Shown piece by piece: positions 19,795-29,632 of a stretch of DNA of 64,000 nt (position 1 is its first letter; each line of letters starts with the position of its first letter). The notes under the pieces were generated by a model, which saw only the letters and a program-made list of their open reading frames with translations, did not search any database and was not told the DNA's origin. A program made the position numbers and the translations under genes. Origin of the DNA: Insolitispirillum peregrinum (GTDB lineage Bacteria; Pseudomonadota; Alphaproteobacteria; Rhodospirillales; Rhodospirillaceae); contig NZ_FTOA01000006.1 of the NCBI RefSeq assembly GCF_900156605.1, forward strand, positions 62,001 through 126,000. The letters are read 5' to 3'.

Positions 19795-21299
19795 TCACTG
19801 GCGAGCTGCGCAGCCGTATCGATAAGCTGTGGGAAGAATTTTGGACGGGGGGCATTGCCAACCCTCTGACCGTGATTGAACAAATCACCTTTCTGATGTT
19901 CGCCCGCCTGCTGGATATGGCCGAGCAAAAGAACGAGCGCAAAGCCTCGTTGACCGGGGGCAGCTTTACCGCACTGTTCGGGGCAGACCAGCAACACCTG
20001 CGCTGGTCGCGGTTTAAGAACCTGGGCGCGAGCGAGATGCTGCCCGTGGTCCGCGATGAGGTCTTTCCGCATTTCCGCAGCACCGCTCTGGAAAACAGCG
20101 CCTTTGGCGACACCATGAAAGACGCCCAGATGCTGATCCAAAAGCCCAGCTTGCTGGTGTCTGCGGTCAACATGATTGATGCGCTGCCGCTGGGGAACGC
20201 CGATACCAAGGGCGATCTGTACGAATACCTGCTGTCCAAGCTGACGACAGCGGGGATTAACGGCCAGTTCCGCACCCCGCGCCATATCATCCGCTTTATG
20301 GTCGAGCTGCTGGACCCGACACCGCAGGAAACGGTGGGTGATCCGGCCTGTGGCACCGGCGGCTTTCTGGTCGGGGTGATGGAGTATTTACAGGAGAAAT
20401 ACACCTCCGAGGCTGGCATTCTGGTTGATGCCGAGGGCAACAAGACCTTTACCGGCGACCTGCTGGAGCCCTACCGCGCCCATATTCGCAAGGGCCTGTT
20501 CCACGGCTTTGATTTTGATTCGACCATGCTGCGCATTGCCTCGATGAACCTGATGCTGCACGGGGTCGATGCGCCAGATATTCACTGGCAAGATACCCTT
20601 TCGACCAGCTTTCCCGATAATTTCCCCAACCATGCCCGCGACAGCCTGGACGTGATCCTGGCCAACCCGCCATTCAAAGGCAGCCTCGACGCCGAAGACG
20701 TGCATTCCAGCTTGCTCGCCAAGGTCAAAACCAAAAAGACCGAACTGCTGTTCATGGTGCTGATCCTGCGCATGCTCAAGCTCGGTGGGCGGTCGGCAAC
20801 GGTTGTGCCCGATGGGGTGCTGTTTGGCTCGTCCAAGGCCCATGTCGAGCTGCGCAAGATGCTGCTGGATGATAACCAGCTCGAGGCAGTGATCTCGCTG
20901 CCGTCGGGGGTGTTCAAGCCCTATGCCGGCGTCTCCACCGCGATTGTGGTGTTCACCAAGGGCGGCAAGACCGACAGCGTGTTTTTCTATGATGTCCAGG
21001 CGGATGGTTTCTCGCTGGATGACAAGCGCGACCCGGTCAAGGACAACGACCTGCCCGATGCCCTGACCCGCTGGAAAGCCCGCAACCCGGCGCAGGATAC
21101 CGACCGCACCGGCAAGGCGTTCTGTGTGCCCGCCGATGATATCCGCGCCCAGAAATACGACCTGTCGCTGTCGCGCTACCGCGAAACGGTGCATGTGGAA
21201 GAAGACTACGACCCGCCCAGGCTGATTCTGTCACGCATGAAGGAATTGCATGCGGAGATTGCCAAGGATATGGCCGAGCTTGAGGAGATGTTGGGATGA
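19791..21299 (+). CDS. hsdM: Type I restriction-modification system M subunit (N6-adenine methyltransferase)
   Basis: A 502-residue DNA methyltransferase that, with HsdS, methylates adenines in the bipartite target and protects host DNA. An N-terminal HsdM_N domain ([37 protein letters not shown]) is followed by the SAM motif [10 protein letters not shown] near residue 182 and the catalytic NPPF near 290. The start forms an ATGA overlap with hsdR and the end forms another with hsdS, so all three subunits are translationally coupled. Confidence 0.96.
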   Translation: MITGELRSRIDKLWEEFWTGGIANPLTVIEQITFLMFARLLDMAEQKNERKASLTGGSFTALFGADQQHLRWSRFKNLGASEMLPVVRDEVFPHFRSTALENSAFGDTMKDAQMLIQKPSLLVSAVNMIDALPLGNADTKGDLYEYLLSKLTTAGINGQFRTPRHIIRFMVELLDPTPQETVGDPACGTGGFLVGVMEYLQEKYTSEAGILVDAEGNKTFTGDLLEPYRAHIRKGLFHGFDFDSTMLRIASMNLMLHGVDAPDIHWQDTLSTSFPDNFPNHARDSLDVILANPPFKGSLDAEDVHSSLLAKVKTKKTELLFMVLILRMLKLGGRSATVVPDGVLFGSSKAHVELRKMLLDDNQLEAVISLPSGVFKPYAGVSTAIVVFTKGGKTDSVFFYDVQADGFSLDDKRDPVKDNDLPDALTRWKARNPAQDTDRTGKAFCVPADDIRAQKYDLSLSRYRETVHVEEDYDPPRLILSRMKELHAEIAKDMAELEEMLG

Positions 21300-22432
21300 C
21301 TTGCCTTCGCCCTCTTGCTTGTGCTGCTGATTTTATTAATGGCTATGCATTCAAGCCAAGTGATTGGTGTGATGTTGGAAGGCCAATTATTCGTATCCAA
21401 AATCTTACCGATGGGAGCAAGAAGTTTAATAGGACTTTACTGGAAATTCCATCTAAATATATTGTGAAAAGAGGTGATCTTCTGGTTTCATGGTCTGCCA
21501 CATTGGGAGTTTTTCAATGGGGTGGAGAAGATGGTTTAGTAAATCAGCACATTTTTAAAGTTGTTCCTAAAAGTGGGGTGGATCTTAATTATCTCAGATA
21601 CGCGATAGATTCTTCTCTGCATCAGATGGAGCGTTATACTCATGGCTCCACGATGAAGCACATTAATAGGCAGGAGTTTCTGGAAACTTTAGTGTGGCTC
21701 CCCCCCCTCGACGAACAACGCCGCATCGCCGCCATTCTGGACAAGGCGGATGCCATCCGCCGCAAGCGCCAGCAGGCCCTCGCCCTTGCCGACGACTTCC
21801 TGCGCTCGGCCTTTTTGGAGATGTTTGGTGATCCGGTGACGAATCCGAAGGGGTGGGAGCTGGATACCCTTGGAAACCATTTAGATTACCTAACCAGCGG
21901 CAGCCGAGGGTGGGCCACATATTATAGTGACGATGGATCGGACACTTTTATCCGTATCGGCAACGTTGGCCACAATCAATTGTTGCTAGACGATATACAG
22001 ATGATTCATGCCCCAGATAATGCTGAAGCCCGCCGAACAAAGGTTAAGGCGGGGGATGTTCTACTAAGCATAACAGCTGATTTGGGGCGAACTGCTGTCA
22101 TTCCTGCGGATTTTGGTTCGGCATATATTAACCAGCATCTCGCTATCATTCGTCCCAGAGGGTTTGAGTCTTTGTTCTTGTCGCAATTTTTGGCGTCACG
22201 CGGCGGTCAAACCCAATTTCAACAATTGGATCGATCGGGTGTGAAGTCCGGTCTGAATTTCGATGACATACGGTCATTGAAAATTCCCTTGGTTCCCATG
22301 TCTCAGCAACGCCGTTTCACCGATCTATGGCGTAGGGTTAAATCAGCATCTGATAATTTTTCCCTCAGCGGTCGAACAGCAGACACCCTCTTCGCCTCCC
22401 TCTCTCAACGCGCCTTCCGGGGCGAGTTGTAA
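21296..22432 (+). CDS. hsdS: Type I restriction-modification system S (specificity) subunit
   Basis: A 378-residue specificity subunit. Two target-recognition domains (about residues 1-130 and 180-330) are separated by a conserved helical spacer ([28 protein letters not shown]), and the second conserved segment ends the protein ([16 protein letters not shown]). The first recognition domain (about 21310-21690) and the second (about 21850-22380) are clearly AT-richer than the GC-rich spacer between them, the usual sign of shuffled recognition domains. The target sequence cannot be read from the protein. Only one hsdS gene is seen, so no local phase-variation set. Confidence 0.94.
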   Translation: MTCLRPLACAADFINGYAFKPSDWCDVGRPIIRIQNLTDGSKKFNRTLLEIPSKYIVKRGDLLVSWSATLGVFQWGGEDGLVNQHIFKVVPKSGVDLNYLRYAIDSSLHQMERYTHGSTMKHINRQEFLETLVWLPPLDEQRRIAAILDKADAIRRKRQQALALADDFLRSAFLEMFGDPVTNPKGWELDTLGNHLDYLTSGSRGWATYYSDDGSDTFIRIGNVGHNQLLLDDIQMIHAPDNAEARRTKVKAGDVLLSITADLGRTAVIPADFGSAYINQHLAIIRPRGFESLFLSQFLASRGGQTQFQQLDRSGVKSGLNFDDIRSLKIPLVPMSQQRRFTDLWRRVKSASDNFSLSGRTADTLFASLSQRAFRGEL

Positions 22433-22453
22433 CCCCGCACGGCAGCCCCCCCC

Positions 22454-23368
22454 ATGAGTGACATCAAACTGTTCCGCCTGTCCCCCAGTGGCCCCAGCGA
22501 AATCGCCGGGGCGTCGGCGGTGCTGGAAAAGTCACTGCAAACGCTGATCGAAACGCACCTCGAGGCCTTTCTCGGGGTGCGCTTTCTGGCGACGGAATAC
22601 ACCACCGGCAGGGACCACGGCAGGCGGATGGATACGTTGGGCATTGACGAGAACGGTTGCCCGGTGATCATCGAATACAAACGGTCGAGCAACGAGAACG
22701 TCATCAATCAGGGCCTGTTTTATCTCGACTGGCTGATGGACCACCGCAAGGATTTCGAGTGGCTGGTGATGGAGAAATACGGCAAGGACGCCGCTGCCTC
22801 GGTCGAATGGTCCTCGCCCCGGCTGTTGTGCATTGCCGGGGACTTTACCAAATACGACCGCCACGCGGTCAAACAGATGAACCGCACCATCGAACTGATC
22901 CGCTATCGCCGCTACGGCGAGGATTTGTTGCTGCTGGACCTTGTCAACAGCCCCTCGGCCCCGTCTGCCGATACGCCTGTGGTGTCGCCGGGCATTGGGG
23001 TGACAAGCCGGGTACGCACGGTCAGCGATTCCCTCGCACAGGCCGATCAGGACCTGAGCGACCGTTACGAGGCCCTGAAAGCTTGGCTGCTGGCCTTGGG
23101 CGACGATGTGCAGTTCAAGGTGCTGAAGCATTACTTTGCCTTCGCCCGCCTGAAGAATTTTGCCTGCGTCGAAGTCCAGAGCAAGACCCGCAACCTGCTG
23201 GTCTATGTCAAGGTCGATCCCAAAACCATCGACCCGATCCCCGGCATCACCCGCGATGTCAGCACCATCGGCCATTATGGAACGGGCGATCTGGAAATCA
23301 CCCTGCGGAGCCGCGCCGATCTGGAAAAGGTCAAATCCCTGCTGGAAAAAAGCTACGAGGCCTCTTGA
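22454..23368 (+). CDS. NucS-like/DUF5655 putative nuclease linked to the hsd operon
   Basis: A 304-residue protein. The N-terminal 130 residues look like the NucS/DUF91 PD-(D/E)XK nuclease fold: MDTLGIDENGCPVIIEYKRS contains the acidic residue, then the E-x-K pair (IIEYKRS). The C-terminal half (YFAFARLKNFACVEVQSKTRNLLVYVKVDP and GHYGTGDLEITLRS) matches what I know of DUF5655. Such proteins commonly sit beside type I restriction genes; their role is unproven, perhaps an accessory nuclease or regulator. It starts 21 bp after hsdS on the same strand and so is likely cotranscribed. Base composition is high in GC like the host core rather than like hsdS. Confidence 0.8.
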   Translation: MSDIKLFRLSPSGPSEIAGASAVLEKSLQTLIETHLEAFLGVRFLATEYTTGRDHGRRMDTLGIDENGCPVIIEYKRSSNENVINQGLFYLDWLMDHRKDFEWLVMEKYGKDAAASVEWSSPRLLCIAGDFTKYDRHAVKQMNRTIELIRYRRYGEDLLLLDLVNSPSAPSADTPVVSPGIGVTSRVRTVSDSLAQADQDLSDRYEALKAWLLALGDDVQFKVLKHYFAFARLKNFACVEVQSKTRNLLVYVKVDPKTIDPIPGITRDVSTIGHYGTGDLEITLRSRADLEKVKSLLEKSYEAS

Positions 23369-23420
23369 TCCCTCCCTCGAACTCCCATTTTTCTTGAAAA
23401 TCAAGGGGGGCCGGGGCCTT

Positions 23421-23545
23421 AGAGCGTTTTCACACCGAGCGAAAACGCTCTTCCCTTTTAGTGCCGCATTTTCCGAGCCGTTGACCGTCGACGGTCAACT
23501 TGAAAATGCTCCAAGGCCCCGGCGAGGTGTGGAGCAGCGCTCCAT
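23421..23545. repeat. Family B repeat copy 2 followed by family D element
   Basis: 23421-23511 matches the repeat at 4539-4631 (stem AGAGCGTTTT/AAAACGCTCT; inner palindrome GTTGACCGTC-GACGGTCAAC is perfect here). It abuts 23514-23545, a 31-base block whose reverse complement recurs at 62435-62465 with 30 of 31 bases identical and contains the small palindrome TGGAGC-AGC-GCTCCA. The pair fills the gap between the DUF5655 gene and the convergent LysR gene. Confidence 0.85.
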
Positions 23546-23609
23546 GATCCTGTTTTCTGTTTGTCGTGGGAATGGTGGGTCATGTTACCGCCCACCCATG
23601 GCACCCCCC

Positions 23610-24491
23610 TCACTCCCGATAGCGCAACGCCTCCAGCAACGCCGTAAAGGCCGGTGTCGGCTGGCGGCGGTGGGGGTAAAACAGGTGCAGGCCGGGGCAA
23701 CGCAGGCTCCACGGCTCCAGCACTTCGATCAGGGCACCGCTGGCGATGTGCGGGCGGGCCATGTCTTCGGGCAGATAGGCCAGACACAGGCCATCCAGTG
23801 CGGTCTGCAAGCCCGGCATGATGCTGTTGCAGATCAACTGACCATCGACCCGCACGGTGAAAATCTTGCCCTGATCGTCCTGAAATTCCCACGCCCACAG
23901 GCCGCCGCCAGTGGTAAAGCGCAGGCAGGCGCAGTTGTGGCGGGCGAGGTCATAGGGGGTTTCGGGGGGCGCATGGCGGCTGAAATAATCCGGGCTGCCG
24001 ACCAGCGCAAAGCGCCAGTCGGGGCCGATGCGGCTGGCGATCATGTCGCGGCTGACCATGTCGCCCGAGCGGACTCCGGCATCAATGCGCTCGCCGACAA
24101 TATCGGTCAGGCCGTAATCGAGGCAGATTTCCACCTTGATATCGGGATAGCGGCGCAAAAAGGCCATCAGGCGATCATGCAAAACATATTGGCTGGCGTG
24201 GTCGGTGCAGGTCAGCCGCACAATCCCGGCGGGGCGGTCGCGCAGGTCGCCGAGGGCTGTAACCTGCACATCAATTTCATCGAACAACGGCCCGATGCTC
24301 TGCAACAGCCGCTCGCCGGCGGCGGTGGGGGCTACTTTGCGGGTGGTGCGGGTCAGCAGGCGAATGCCCAGCCGTTCCTCCAGCCCGCGCATGGTGTGGC
24401 TGAGGGCTGACGGCGTGACCCCCAGCTTGTTGGCGGCACGGGTAAAGCTGGCCTCGCGGGCGATGGCGATGAAGGCGGCGAGATCATTCAT
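23610..24491 (-). CDS. LysR family transcriptional regulator (operon-distal)
   Basis: About 293 residues (303 if started at 24521). A winged helix-turn-helix is at the N-terminus (FIAIAREASFTRAANKLG, then TPSALSHTMRGLEERLG), followed by the substrate domain (GIVRLTCTDHASQYVL). It resembles the AaeR/YafC-like subgroup whose members often regulate nearby oxidoreductases. Neither start has a strong ribosome site; the MNDLAAF start matches family N-termini. It is the last gene of the minus-strand amine-catabolism operon, about 110 bp after the cupin gene, so it may be cotranscribed and feed back on the operon. Confidence 0.85.
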   Translation of the reverse strand: MNDLAAFIAIAREASFTRAANKLGVTPSALSHTMRGLEERLGIRLLTRTTRKVAPTAAGERLLQSIGPLFDEIDVQVTALGDLRDRPAGIVRLTCTDHASQYVLHDRLMAFLRRYPDIKVEICLDYGLTDIVGERIDAGVRSGDMVSRDMIASRIGPDWRFALVGSPDYFSRHAPPETPYDLARHNCACLRFTTGGGLWAWEFQDDQGKIFTVRVDGQLICNSIMPGLQTALDGLCLAYLPEDMARPHIASGALIEVLEPWSLRCPGLHLFYPHRRQPTPAFTALLEALRYRE

Positions 24492-24600
24492 CGAGCCGTG
24501 AGACGGGATGGGTGGGGGCATCGGGGGCTCTGCTGCCTGGGGGACGGGAACCCGGCTATGTGGGGCTTCTTTGCCTACCCGCGCAAGCCCCCGTGCCCGA

Positions 24601-24966
24601 TCACGCCGCCGGATTGGACACGATCACCCACAGCTTGCGCACGGTTTCGATGGTTTTCCACTGGCCGACAAAGCCCGGACGCAGGGTAAAGCTGTCACCG
24701 GCCTGAAAACGGTGGCTGGGGCCGCCGTCTTCGGTGATCTCGACCAGCCCGGACAGAATCACACAGAATTCCCACGTTGTGCCCTTGATGGAGAGGGTGG
24801 TGCCGGGGGTGGCTTCCCACAGACCGGCGCGGATGCGGTCGCCATCGACGCTGTCCATCTCCCATGTCTTGTACTGCGGATTGCCGTCAATCAGGCGCTC
24901 GGGCAGGGCGTGCGACAGACGCGGCTCGCCGGGGGCGGTGATGGTGAACGGGATGATGTGGCTCAT
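24601..24966 (-). CDS. Cupin domain protein (DUF861/EutQ-like)
   Basis: A 121-residue single-domain cupin. The barrel is visible in IKGTTWEFCVILSGLVEITEDGG, then HRFQAGDSFTLRPGFVGQWKTIETVRKLWVIV, the pattern of the small DUF861/(S)-ureidoglycine aminohydrolase-like cupins. The usual metal histidines are not all present (one WEF replaces the H-x-H), so catalysis is uncertain; it may bind a small molecule. ATG at 24966 is chosen because it aligns with family start and lies just before the GMC stop (24983); the operon position suggests a role in handling the same substrate as the GMC and DAO enzymes. Confidence 0.82.
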   Translation of the reverse strand: MSHIIPFTITAPGEPRLSHALPERLIDGNPQYKTWEMDSVDGDRIRAGLWEATPGTTLSIKGTTWEFCVILSGLVEITEDGGPSHRFQAGDSFTLRPGFVGQWKTIETVRKLWVIVSNPAA

Positions 24967-24982
24967 GGTTGGCTGGTCCTGT

Positions 24983-26701
24983 TCAGTTCTGGCCTGCGCG
25001 GACAAAGGCGGCAATCCGTTCGGCAATCATCAGGGTGGGCATGTTGGTGTTGGCGCAGGGGATCGACGGCATCAACGAGGCATCGGCAACCCGCAGGCCG
25101 TCCACACCATGGACGCAGCCGGTGGCCGAGGTGACGGCAGCCGGGTCATCGACATGCCCCATGCGACAGGTGCCGGACGGGTGCCATGTGCCGCCGACGT
25201 TCTGGCGCACAAAGTCGGTCAGGCGGGCGTCGTCGTCCAGCAGGCCGCGCAGGGTGGTCCCCAGCGTGACCACCGTATGGATCAGCGCCGGACGCAGCGG
25301 CCCGGCCAGATCGAGCAGCGCCGATAATGTCCCGCGCTGGAGGGCATTCCACCGTCCCGGCACGGCAATGCGCGACACACGCGGGGTATAGCTGGCCGGG
25401 AAGGCCGCATCGCAAAAACCGCGCATGTGATCGTGCAGCAGGGTTTCGGCCCCCATGCGCACCGCCAGCTTCAGGCGTTGCAGGTCGCGTTCGTCGCTGA
25501 GCATGCGGAAATCGACGGCGGGGGCTGCGGTTGCCTCGCTGCTGGTCAACTGCACGGCCCCACGGGACCAGGATTTGTTGACCCAGAAAAACAGGCTGCC
25601 AGTGCGCTGGCCGACCGAATGCCATCCGGCGCGCGACAGGATGGCGCCGTGCATGTCGCCCGCCGGAGCCCCCGGCATGCCGGAGGAAAAGCGCCAGATG
25701 GCCTGTTCGTGGTGCTCGTCAAGGTCGCGGACGCGGGCGGCTGGCGGCAACCAGGCCGCAACGGCGATCGAGGGATGTTCCATCAGGTTACGCCCGACGG
25801 CGGGCAGGGCATGAACCGGGGCGATCCCCAGCGCCGCCAGCGCGGCCGGGTCGCCAACGCCAGAGCGCAACAGCAGGGCAGGGGAATGGATGGCGCCGGC
25901 AGACAGGATCACCGTGCGGGCGTGAACGGTGATTGTGCGCCCGTCGGGGGTCAGCAGGTGGGCTCCGGTGCAGCGTTTGCCGTCAAACACCAGCGTCAGG
26001 GCTTGGTGGTCGGTCAGCAGACGCAGGTTGCGGCGCTGGCGCACCGCAGGCGTCAGATAGGCCAGCGAGGTCGGTTGCCGTTCGCCGTGGTCGCTGATGG
26101 CCACCACTCCGCGATAGGTGCCATCCCGCCATGCACCGTTCTGGTCGCTGCCAATCGGATGGCCGCTGCGGTCGAGGGTTTCCATCACCCGCTGAACAAA
26201 CGGCGACAGGGCATGGTCGGGGGTGCGGCGGACGATGATCGGGCCATCTTGTCCGTGAAAGTCGTCGTTGATGTCGCGGTCGCTTTCCAGCGCCCGGAAC
26301 ACCGGCAGGCAGTCCTGCCAGCTCCAGCCGTTGGCCCCCAGCGCCTGCCACTCGTCATAGTCGGCGGGCGCGCCGCGATTGGCCATCAGGGCGTTGATCG
26401 CCGAGCCGCCACCCAGCAGGCGGGCCTGTTCGTACCGCCGCGACGGGCGGGGGCGGTCGCTGCGACCCATCCCCATCAGCGCCTGCAACGAGGCCCAGAT
26501 GTTGCGGGTATCGAGGTAGGCCCGTCCGGGATAGCGGGCCTTCACCGCATCGGGGACGGTTTCGGGGGTGATGTCGCGCCCGGCCTCGACCAGCAGGACG
26601 TGGCGCTGGCTGTCTTCGGACAGGCGGGCGGCCAGCACGCAGCCCGCCGAGCCGCCGCCCAGCACCAGAACGTCGGTTTCCAGAGCCTCAGGCGTCATCA
26701 T
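24983..26701 (-). CDS. GMC family oxidoreductase (choline dehydrogenase-like)
   Basis: A 572-residue FAD-dependent GMC oxidoreductase which oxidises alcohols to aldehydes. Seen: FAD site VLVLGGGSAGCVLAARLSE at about residue 12, the GMC signature region GGGSAINALMANRGAPADYDEW, and near the end the catalytic pair in the segment GGTWHPSGTCRMG (active His) plus NTNMPTLMIAERIA. It resembles choline dehydrogenases and alcohol dehydrogenases; the alcohol is unknown. The first ATG pair (26701/26698) overlaps the permease stop (26688) by 11-14 bases. No membrane anchor is present. Confidence 0.92.
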   Translation of the reverse strand: MMTPEALETDVLVLGGGSAGCVLAARLSEDSQRHVLLVEAGRDITPETVPDAVKARYPGRAYLDTRNIWASLQALMGMGRSDRPRPSRRYEQARLLGGGSAINALMANRGAPADYDEWQALGANGWSWQDCLPVFRALESDRDINDDFHGQDGPIIVRRTPDHALSPFVQRVMETLDRSGHPIGSDQNGAWRDGTYRGVVAISDHGERQPTSLAYLTPAVRQRRNLRLLTDHQALTLVFDGKRCTGAHLLTPDGRTITVHARTVILSAGAIHSPALLLRSGVGDPAALAALGIAPVHALPAVGRNLMEHPSIAVAAWLPPAARVRDLDEHHEQAIWRFSSGMPGAPAGDMHGAILSRAGWHSVGQRTGSLFFWVNKSWSRGAVQLTSSEATAAPAVDFRMLSDERDLQRLKLAVRMGAETLLHDHMRGFCDAAFPASYTPRVSRIAVPGRWNALQRGTLSALLDLAGPLRPALIHTVVTLGTTLRGLLDDDARLTDFVRQNVGGTWHPSGTCRMGHVDDPAAVTSATGCVHGVDGLRVADASLMPSIPCANTNMPTLMIAERIAAFVRAGQN

Positions 26702-27491
26702 CGGCGACCACCCGCGCGCTGTCGTTGCGGGCACTGAGCGCGACCAGCATCACCACCAGGAACGAGGTGGCGGTCAGCAAGGTGCTGATGGCAGCAATGG
26801 TCGGGTCGATTTCATCGCGCAGGGCGGTGAACATCCGCTTGGTCAGGGTCTGGTTCTCGCCGCCGGAGATGAACAGCGCCACCACCGTTTCATCAAGGGC
26901 CGAGATGAAGGCGAACAGCAAACCGGAAATGACGCTGGGGCGGATTTGCGGCAGCACGACGATAAAGAAGGTGCGCAGGCGGTTCATGCCCAGACTGCGC
27001 GAGACCATTTCCTGCGCCGGATCAAACTTGCGCAGGCCGACCAGCACCGACGTCACCACATAGGGCAGGCCGAGCATCACGTTGGCCAGCACCAGTCCGG
27101 TCATGGTGGCCAGCAGTCCGACGTTGGCATAGACCACGAACACCCCGACGGCGGTGATGATGATCGGCACCACCACCGGCAGGAACAGCAGGACTTGCAG
27201 GTTGCGCACCAGCTTTGAGCCGCTGAGGTTGAGGGCATAGGCGGCGGCGGTGCCCAGCACGGTGGCAATCACCGCACTGAGGACGGCCAGCGTCAGGCTG
27301 ACCTTGGTGGCGTCCATCCATGCCGCGCTGGCAAGATAGGCTTCGTACCAGCGGGTGGACCACGACGGCGGCGGAAAGCTGAGAAACCGGGCGCTGGAAA
27401 ACGACATCGGCATCACGATGACCACCGGAATGATCAGCCACAGCAGGATCAGGCCAACGGTGCCGTTCAGGATCAGTTTGGATGGTTTCAT
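26688..27491 (-). CDS. PotC-like ABC transporter permease
   Basis: A 267-residue inner-membrane permease of the spermidine/putrescine (PotC) subfamily with six predicted helices; the EAA loop is recognisable around EMVSRSLGMNRLRTFFIVVLPQIRPS. It is paired with the PotB-like gene 4 bp upstream and overlaps the GMC oxidoreductase gene, so transport and oxidation are made together. ATG at 27491 abuts the PotB-like stop. Confidence 0.92.
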   Translation of the reverse strand: MKPSKLILNGTVGLILLWLIIPVVIVMPMSFSSARFLSFPPPSWSTRWYEAYLASAAWMDATKVSLTLAVLSAVIATVLGTAAAYALNLSGSKLVRNLQVLLFLPVVVPIIITAVGVFVVYANVGLLATMTGLVLANVMLGLPYVVTSVLVGLRKFDPAQEMVSRSLGMNRLRTFFIVVLPQIRPSVISGLLFAFISALDETVVALFISGGENQTLTKRMFTALRDEIDPTIAAISTLLTATSFLVVMLVALSARNDSARVVADDDA

Positions 27492-27494
27492 GGA

Positions 27495-28370
27495 TCAGCG
27501 AGCCCCCATGATGCGTTCAAAGGGAATGATCATGCTGGCGAGGCGGAAAATGCCGAATACGCACAACAGCAGCACCACACTGATCGACGACGCCGCACCC
27601 CATTCGCTGTACAGCTCGATGTTGCGCGATACCAGCATCGACACCATGTAGGTCCGGCCACCGCCGAGCAGTTCGGGGGTGATGTAAAAACCCAGTGCCA
27701 GCACGAACACCAGCACCGTCCCGGCCAGCACGCCGGGCAGCGACAGCGGCAGGAACACCCGCCAGAACACATGGGCCGGTGATCCGCCAAGACTGGACCC
27801 GGCCATCATCAGGTCGGCGGGAATTTTCTGCATGGCGGCATACAGCGGCAACACCATGAACGGCAGCAGGATATGGGTGGTGGCGATCACCGTGCCCAGT
27901 TCGTTGTTGACCAGAATCAACGGCTGATCAATCAGTCCCATGCCATCAAGGGCGCTGTTGACCAGCCCCCGGCGCTGCAACAGGATCAGCCAGGCATAGG
28001 ACCGCACCAGCACGCTGGTCCAGAACGGCAGGATCACCATCGCCAGAATCAGGATGCTCATCCGGCGCGAGGCACTGGCGGCAACATAGGCCACCGGATA
28101 GGCCAGCAGCAAAGTGGCGACCGTCACCACAAAGGCAATACGGAAGGTCTGGAGAAAGGTTCTCCAATAGACATCATCCGACACAAACCGCGCGTAGTGG
28201 GCGAGGGTAAAGCCGCCATCCTGACGGAATGACTGCCAGGCCAGCCAGCACAACGGCACAATCAGCAGCCCGATCACCACCAGCAAGGCCGGAGCCAGCA
28301 ACATCAGGATCAGGCGTTGTTCGCGCCGTTCATGCAGCACCGATGGATCGACGGCGGATGATATCGCCAT
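27495..28370 (-). CDS. PotB-like ABC transporter permease
   Basis: A 291-residue inner-membrane permease of the PotB/PotH subfamily: cytoplasmic start with ERREQRLILMLLAPALLVVIG, six helices, and the EAA-type loop MMAGSSLGGSPAHVFWRVFLPLSLPGV. GGGAGG stands eight bases before the ATG at 28370. Together with the PotC-like subunit it forms the channel for the substrate delivered by the binding protein at 28481-29521. Confidence 0.92.
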   Translation of the reverse strand: MAISSAVDPSVLHERREQRLILMLLAPALLVVIGLLIVPLCWLAWQSFRQDGGFTLAHYARFVSDDVYWRTFLQTFRIAFVVTVATLLLAYPVAYVAASASRRMSILILAMVILPFWTSVLVRSYAWLILLQRRGLVNSALDGMGLIDQPLILVNNELGTVIATTHILLPFMVLPLYAAMQKIPADLMMAGSSLGGSPAHVFWRVFLPLSLPGVLAGTVLVFVLALGFYITPELLGGGRTYMVSMLVSRNIELYSEWGAASSISVVLLLCVFGIFRLASMIIPFERIMGAR

Positions 28371-28480
28371 GGAAAGCCTCCCTTCCTGCAACAGGGGTCC
28401 AAAAAACAGAAGCTCTGCCCCGTCAGGCGGTCATGGAGAACAGGATCAGCCCGACGGAACAGGAACACGCGCAGGGATCG

Positions 28481-29521
28481 TTATTTCTGAATGAACGATG
28501 CCCAGCGTTTCATCGCTTCTTCACCAGCCGACGAACTCCACCAGTCCACCGACACCAGAACCTGCTTCATGGCATTGTCCGGGGCGCTGGGCATTTCAGC
28601 GGTGCGTTCGGGGCTGATCTTGCCGGTTTCATAGGCGCGCGGGTTGCCCGGGCCATAGTCGATATGGGCCGGGAAATTGGCCTGAATCTCTGCGCTGATG
28701 GCGGCGTTGATGAACTTGATGGCGGTTGGCAGGTTGGGGGCACCCTTCAGGATGCACAGCGAGGTGTGCTGCAACATGCCCTCGTTATAGGTGAACTTGA
28801 CCGGAGCACCTTCCTTGGCCACCGCCGACACACGGCCGTTCCACGCCATTTCCATATCGACTTCGCCGTCGGCCAGCAGTTGCGCCGACTGGGCGCCCGA
28901 GGTCCACCAGGTGGTGATATAGGGCTTGATTTCTTCCAGCTTTTTGAACGCCCGGTCCACGTCGATCGGATAAATCTGGTCCGGCGGCACGCCATCGGCC
29001 AGCAGGGCCGCTTCCATCGTGGCCAGCGGGTGGTTGCGCAGGGCGCGGGTGCCGGGGAACTTCTTCACGTCCCAGAAGTCAGCCCAGCTCTTGGGCGGAT
29101 TGTCGCCGTACTTTTTGGCGTTGTAGGCCAGCACCGACGAATAGAACTCATAGGCGACCGAATAGGGCGTCTTGTAGCCGGTCGGCAGGTCGGCGGCGTT
29201 GGGAATCTGCGAAAAATCGAGCTTTTCGATCATCCCCTGCTCGCCGCCACGGATACAGTCCTTGGTCGGAGTGTCAACGACATCCCACGTCGGCTTTCCG
29301 GTGGCGGTCTGGGTCTTGATCACCGGCCAGGCGTCAGGGGCGCTGTCCTGATTGACGGTAATGCCCAGCAGCTTGGCGACCGGGTCCAGAATGGCCTTGG
29401 TTTGCGCTTCCTGATAGGCACCGCCCTGGGAAACAAAGGTAACCTGCTCGGCCTGTGCTGCGGCGACGGTCAGGATGGCAAGGGAAGCGGAAAGCATCGC
29501 AACAGAAAGGGGCTTACGCAT
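28481..29521 (-). CDS. PotD-like extracellular solute-binding protein
   Basis: A 346-residue periplasmic binding protein of the spermidine/putrescine family. A signal peptide (MRKPLSVAMLSASLAILTVAAAQA, cleaved before EQ) precedes EQVTFVSQGGAYQEAQTKAILDPV, which is characteristic. The acidic/aromatic pocket residues cannot be assigned safely, so the ligand (polyamine, opine, amino alcohol or betaine-like amine) is open. AGGAG precedes the ATG. It lies 110 bp after the DAO oxidase and about 110 bp before the PotB-like gene in one operon. Confidence 0.92.
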   Translation of the reverse strand: MRKPLSVAMLSASLAILTVAAAQAEQVTFVSQGGAYQEAQTKAILDPVAKLLGITVNQDSAPDAWPVIKTQTATGKPTWDVVDTPTKDCIRGGEQGMIEKLDFSQIPNAADLPTGYKTPYSVAYEFYSSVLAYNAKKYGDNPPKSWADFWDVKKFPGTRALRNHPLATMEAALLADGVPPDQIYPIDVDRAFKKLEEIKPYITTWWTSGAQSAQLLADGEVDMEMAWNGRVSAVAKEGAPVKFTYNEGMLQHTSLCILKGAPNLPTAIKFINAAISAEIQANFPAHIDYGPGNPRAYETGKISPERTAEMPSAPDNAMKQVLVSVDWWSSSAGEEAMKRWASFIQK

Positions 29522-29632
29522 GGGGAGTCTCCTTCTGGCGGCCTGTCGGGCCTTGAGTGAATGGGGGCAGCATGGATGATGATATGGGCAACGGGTCCTT
29601 GTTTTTGAACGATATGGTGTGCTTTCAGGTGA

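Noticed and set aside
24521-24521. Alternative upstream start for the operon-distal LysR gene
   Set aside because: No ribosome site and ten residues (PPPIPSHGS) that do not fit LysR N-termini; kept only as a possible variant.
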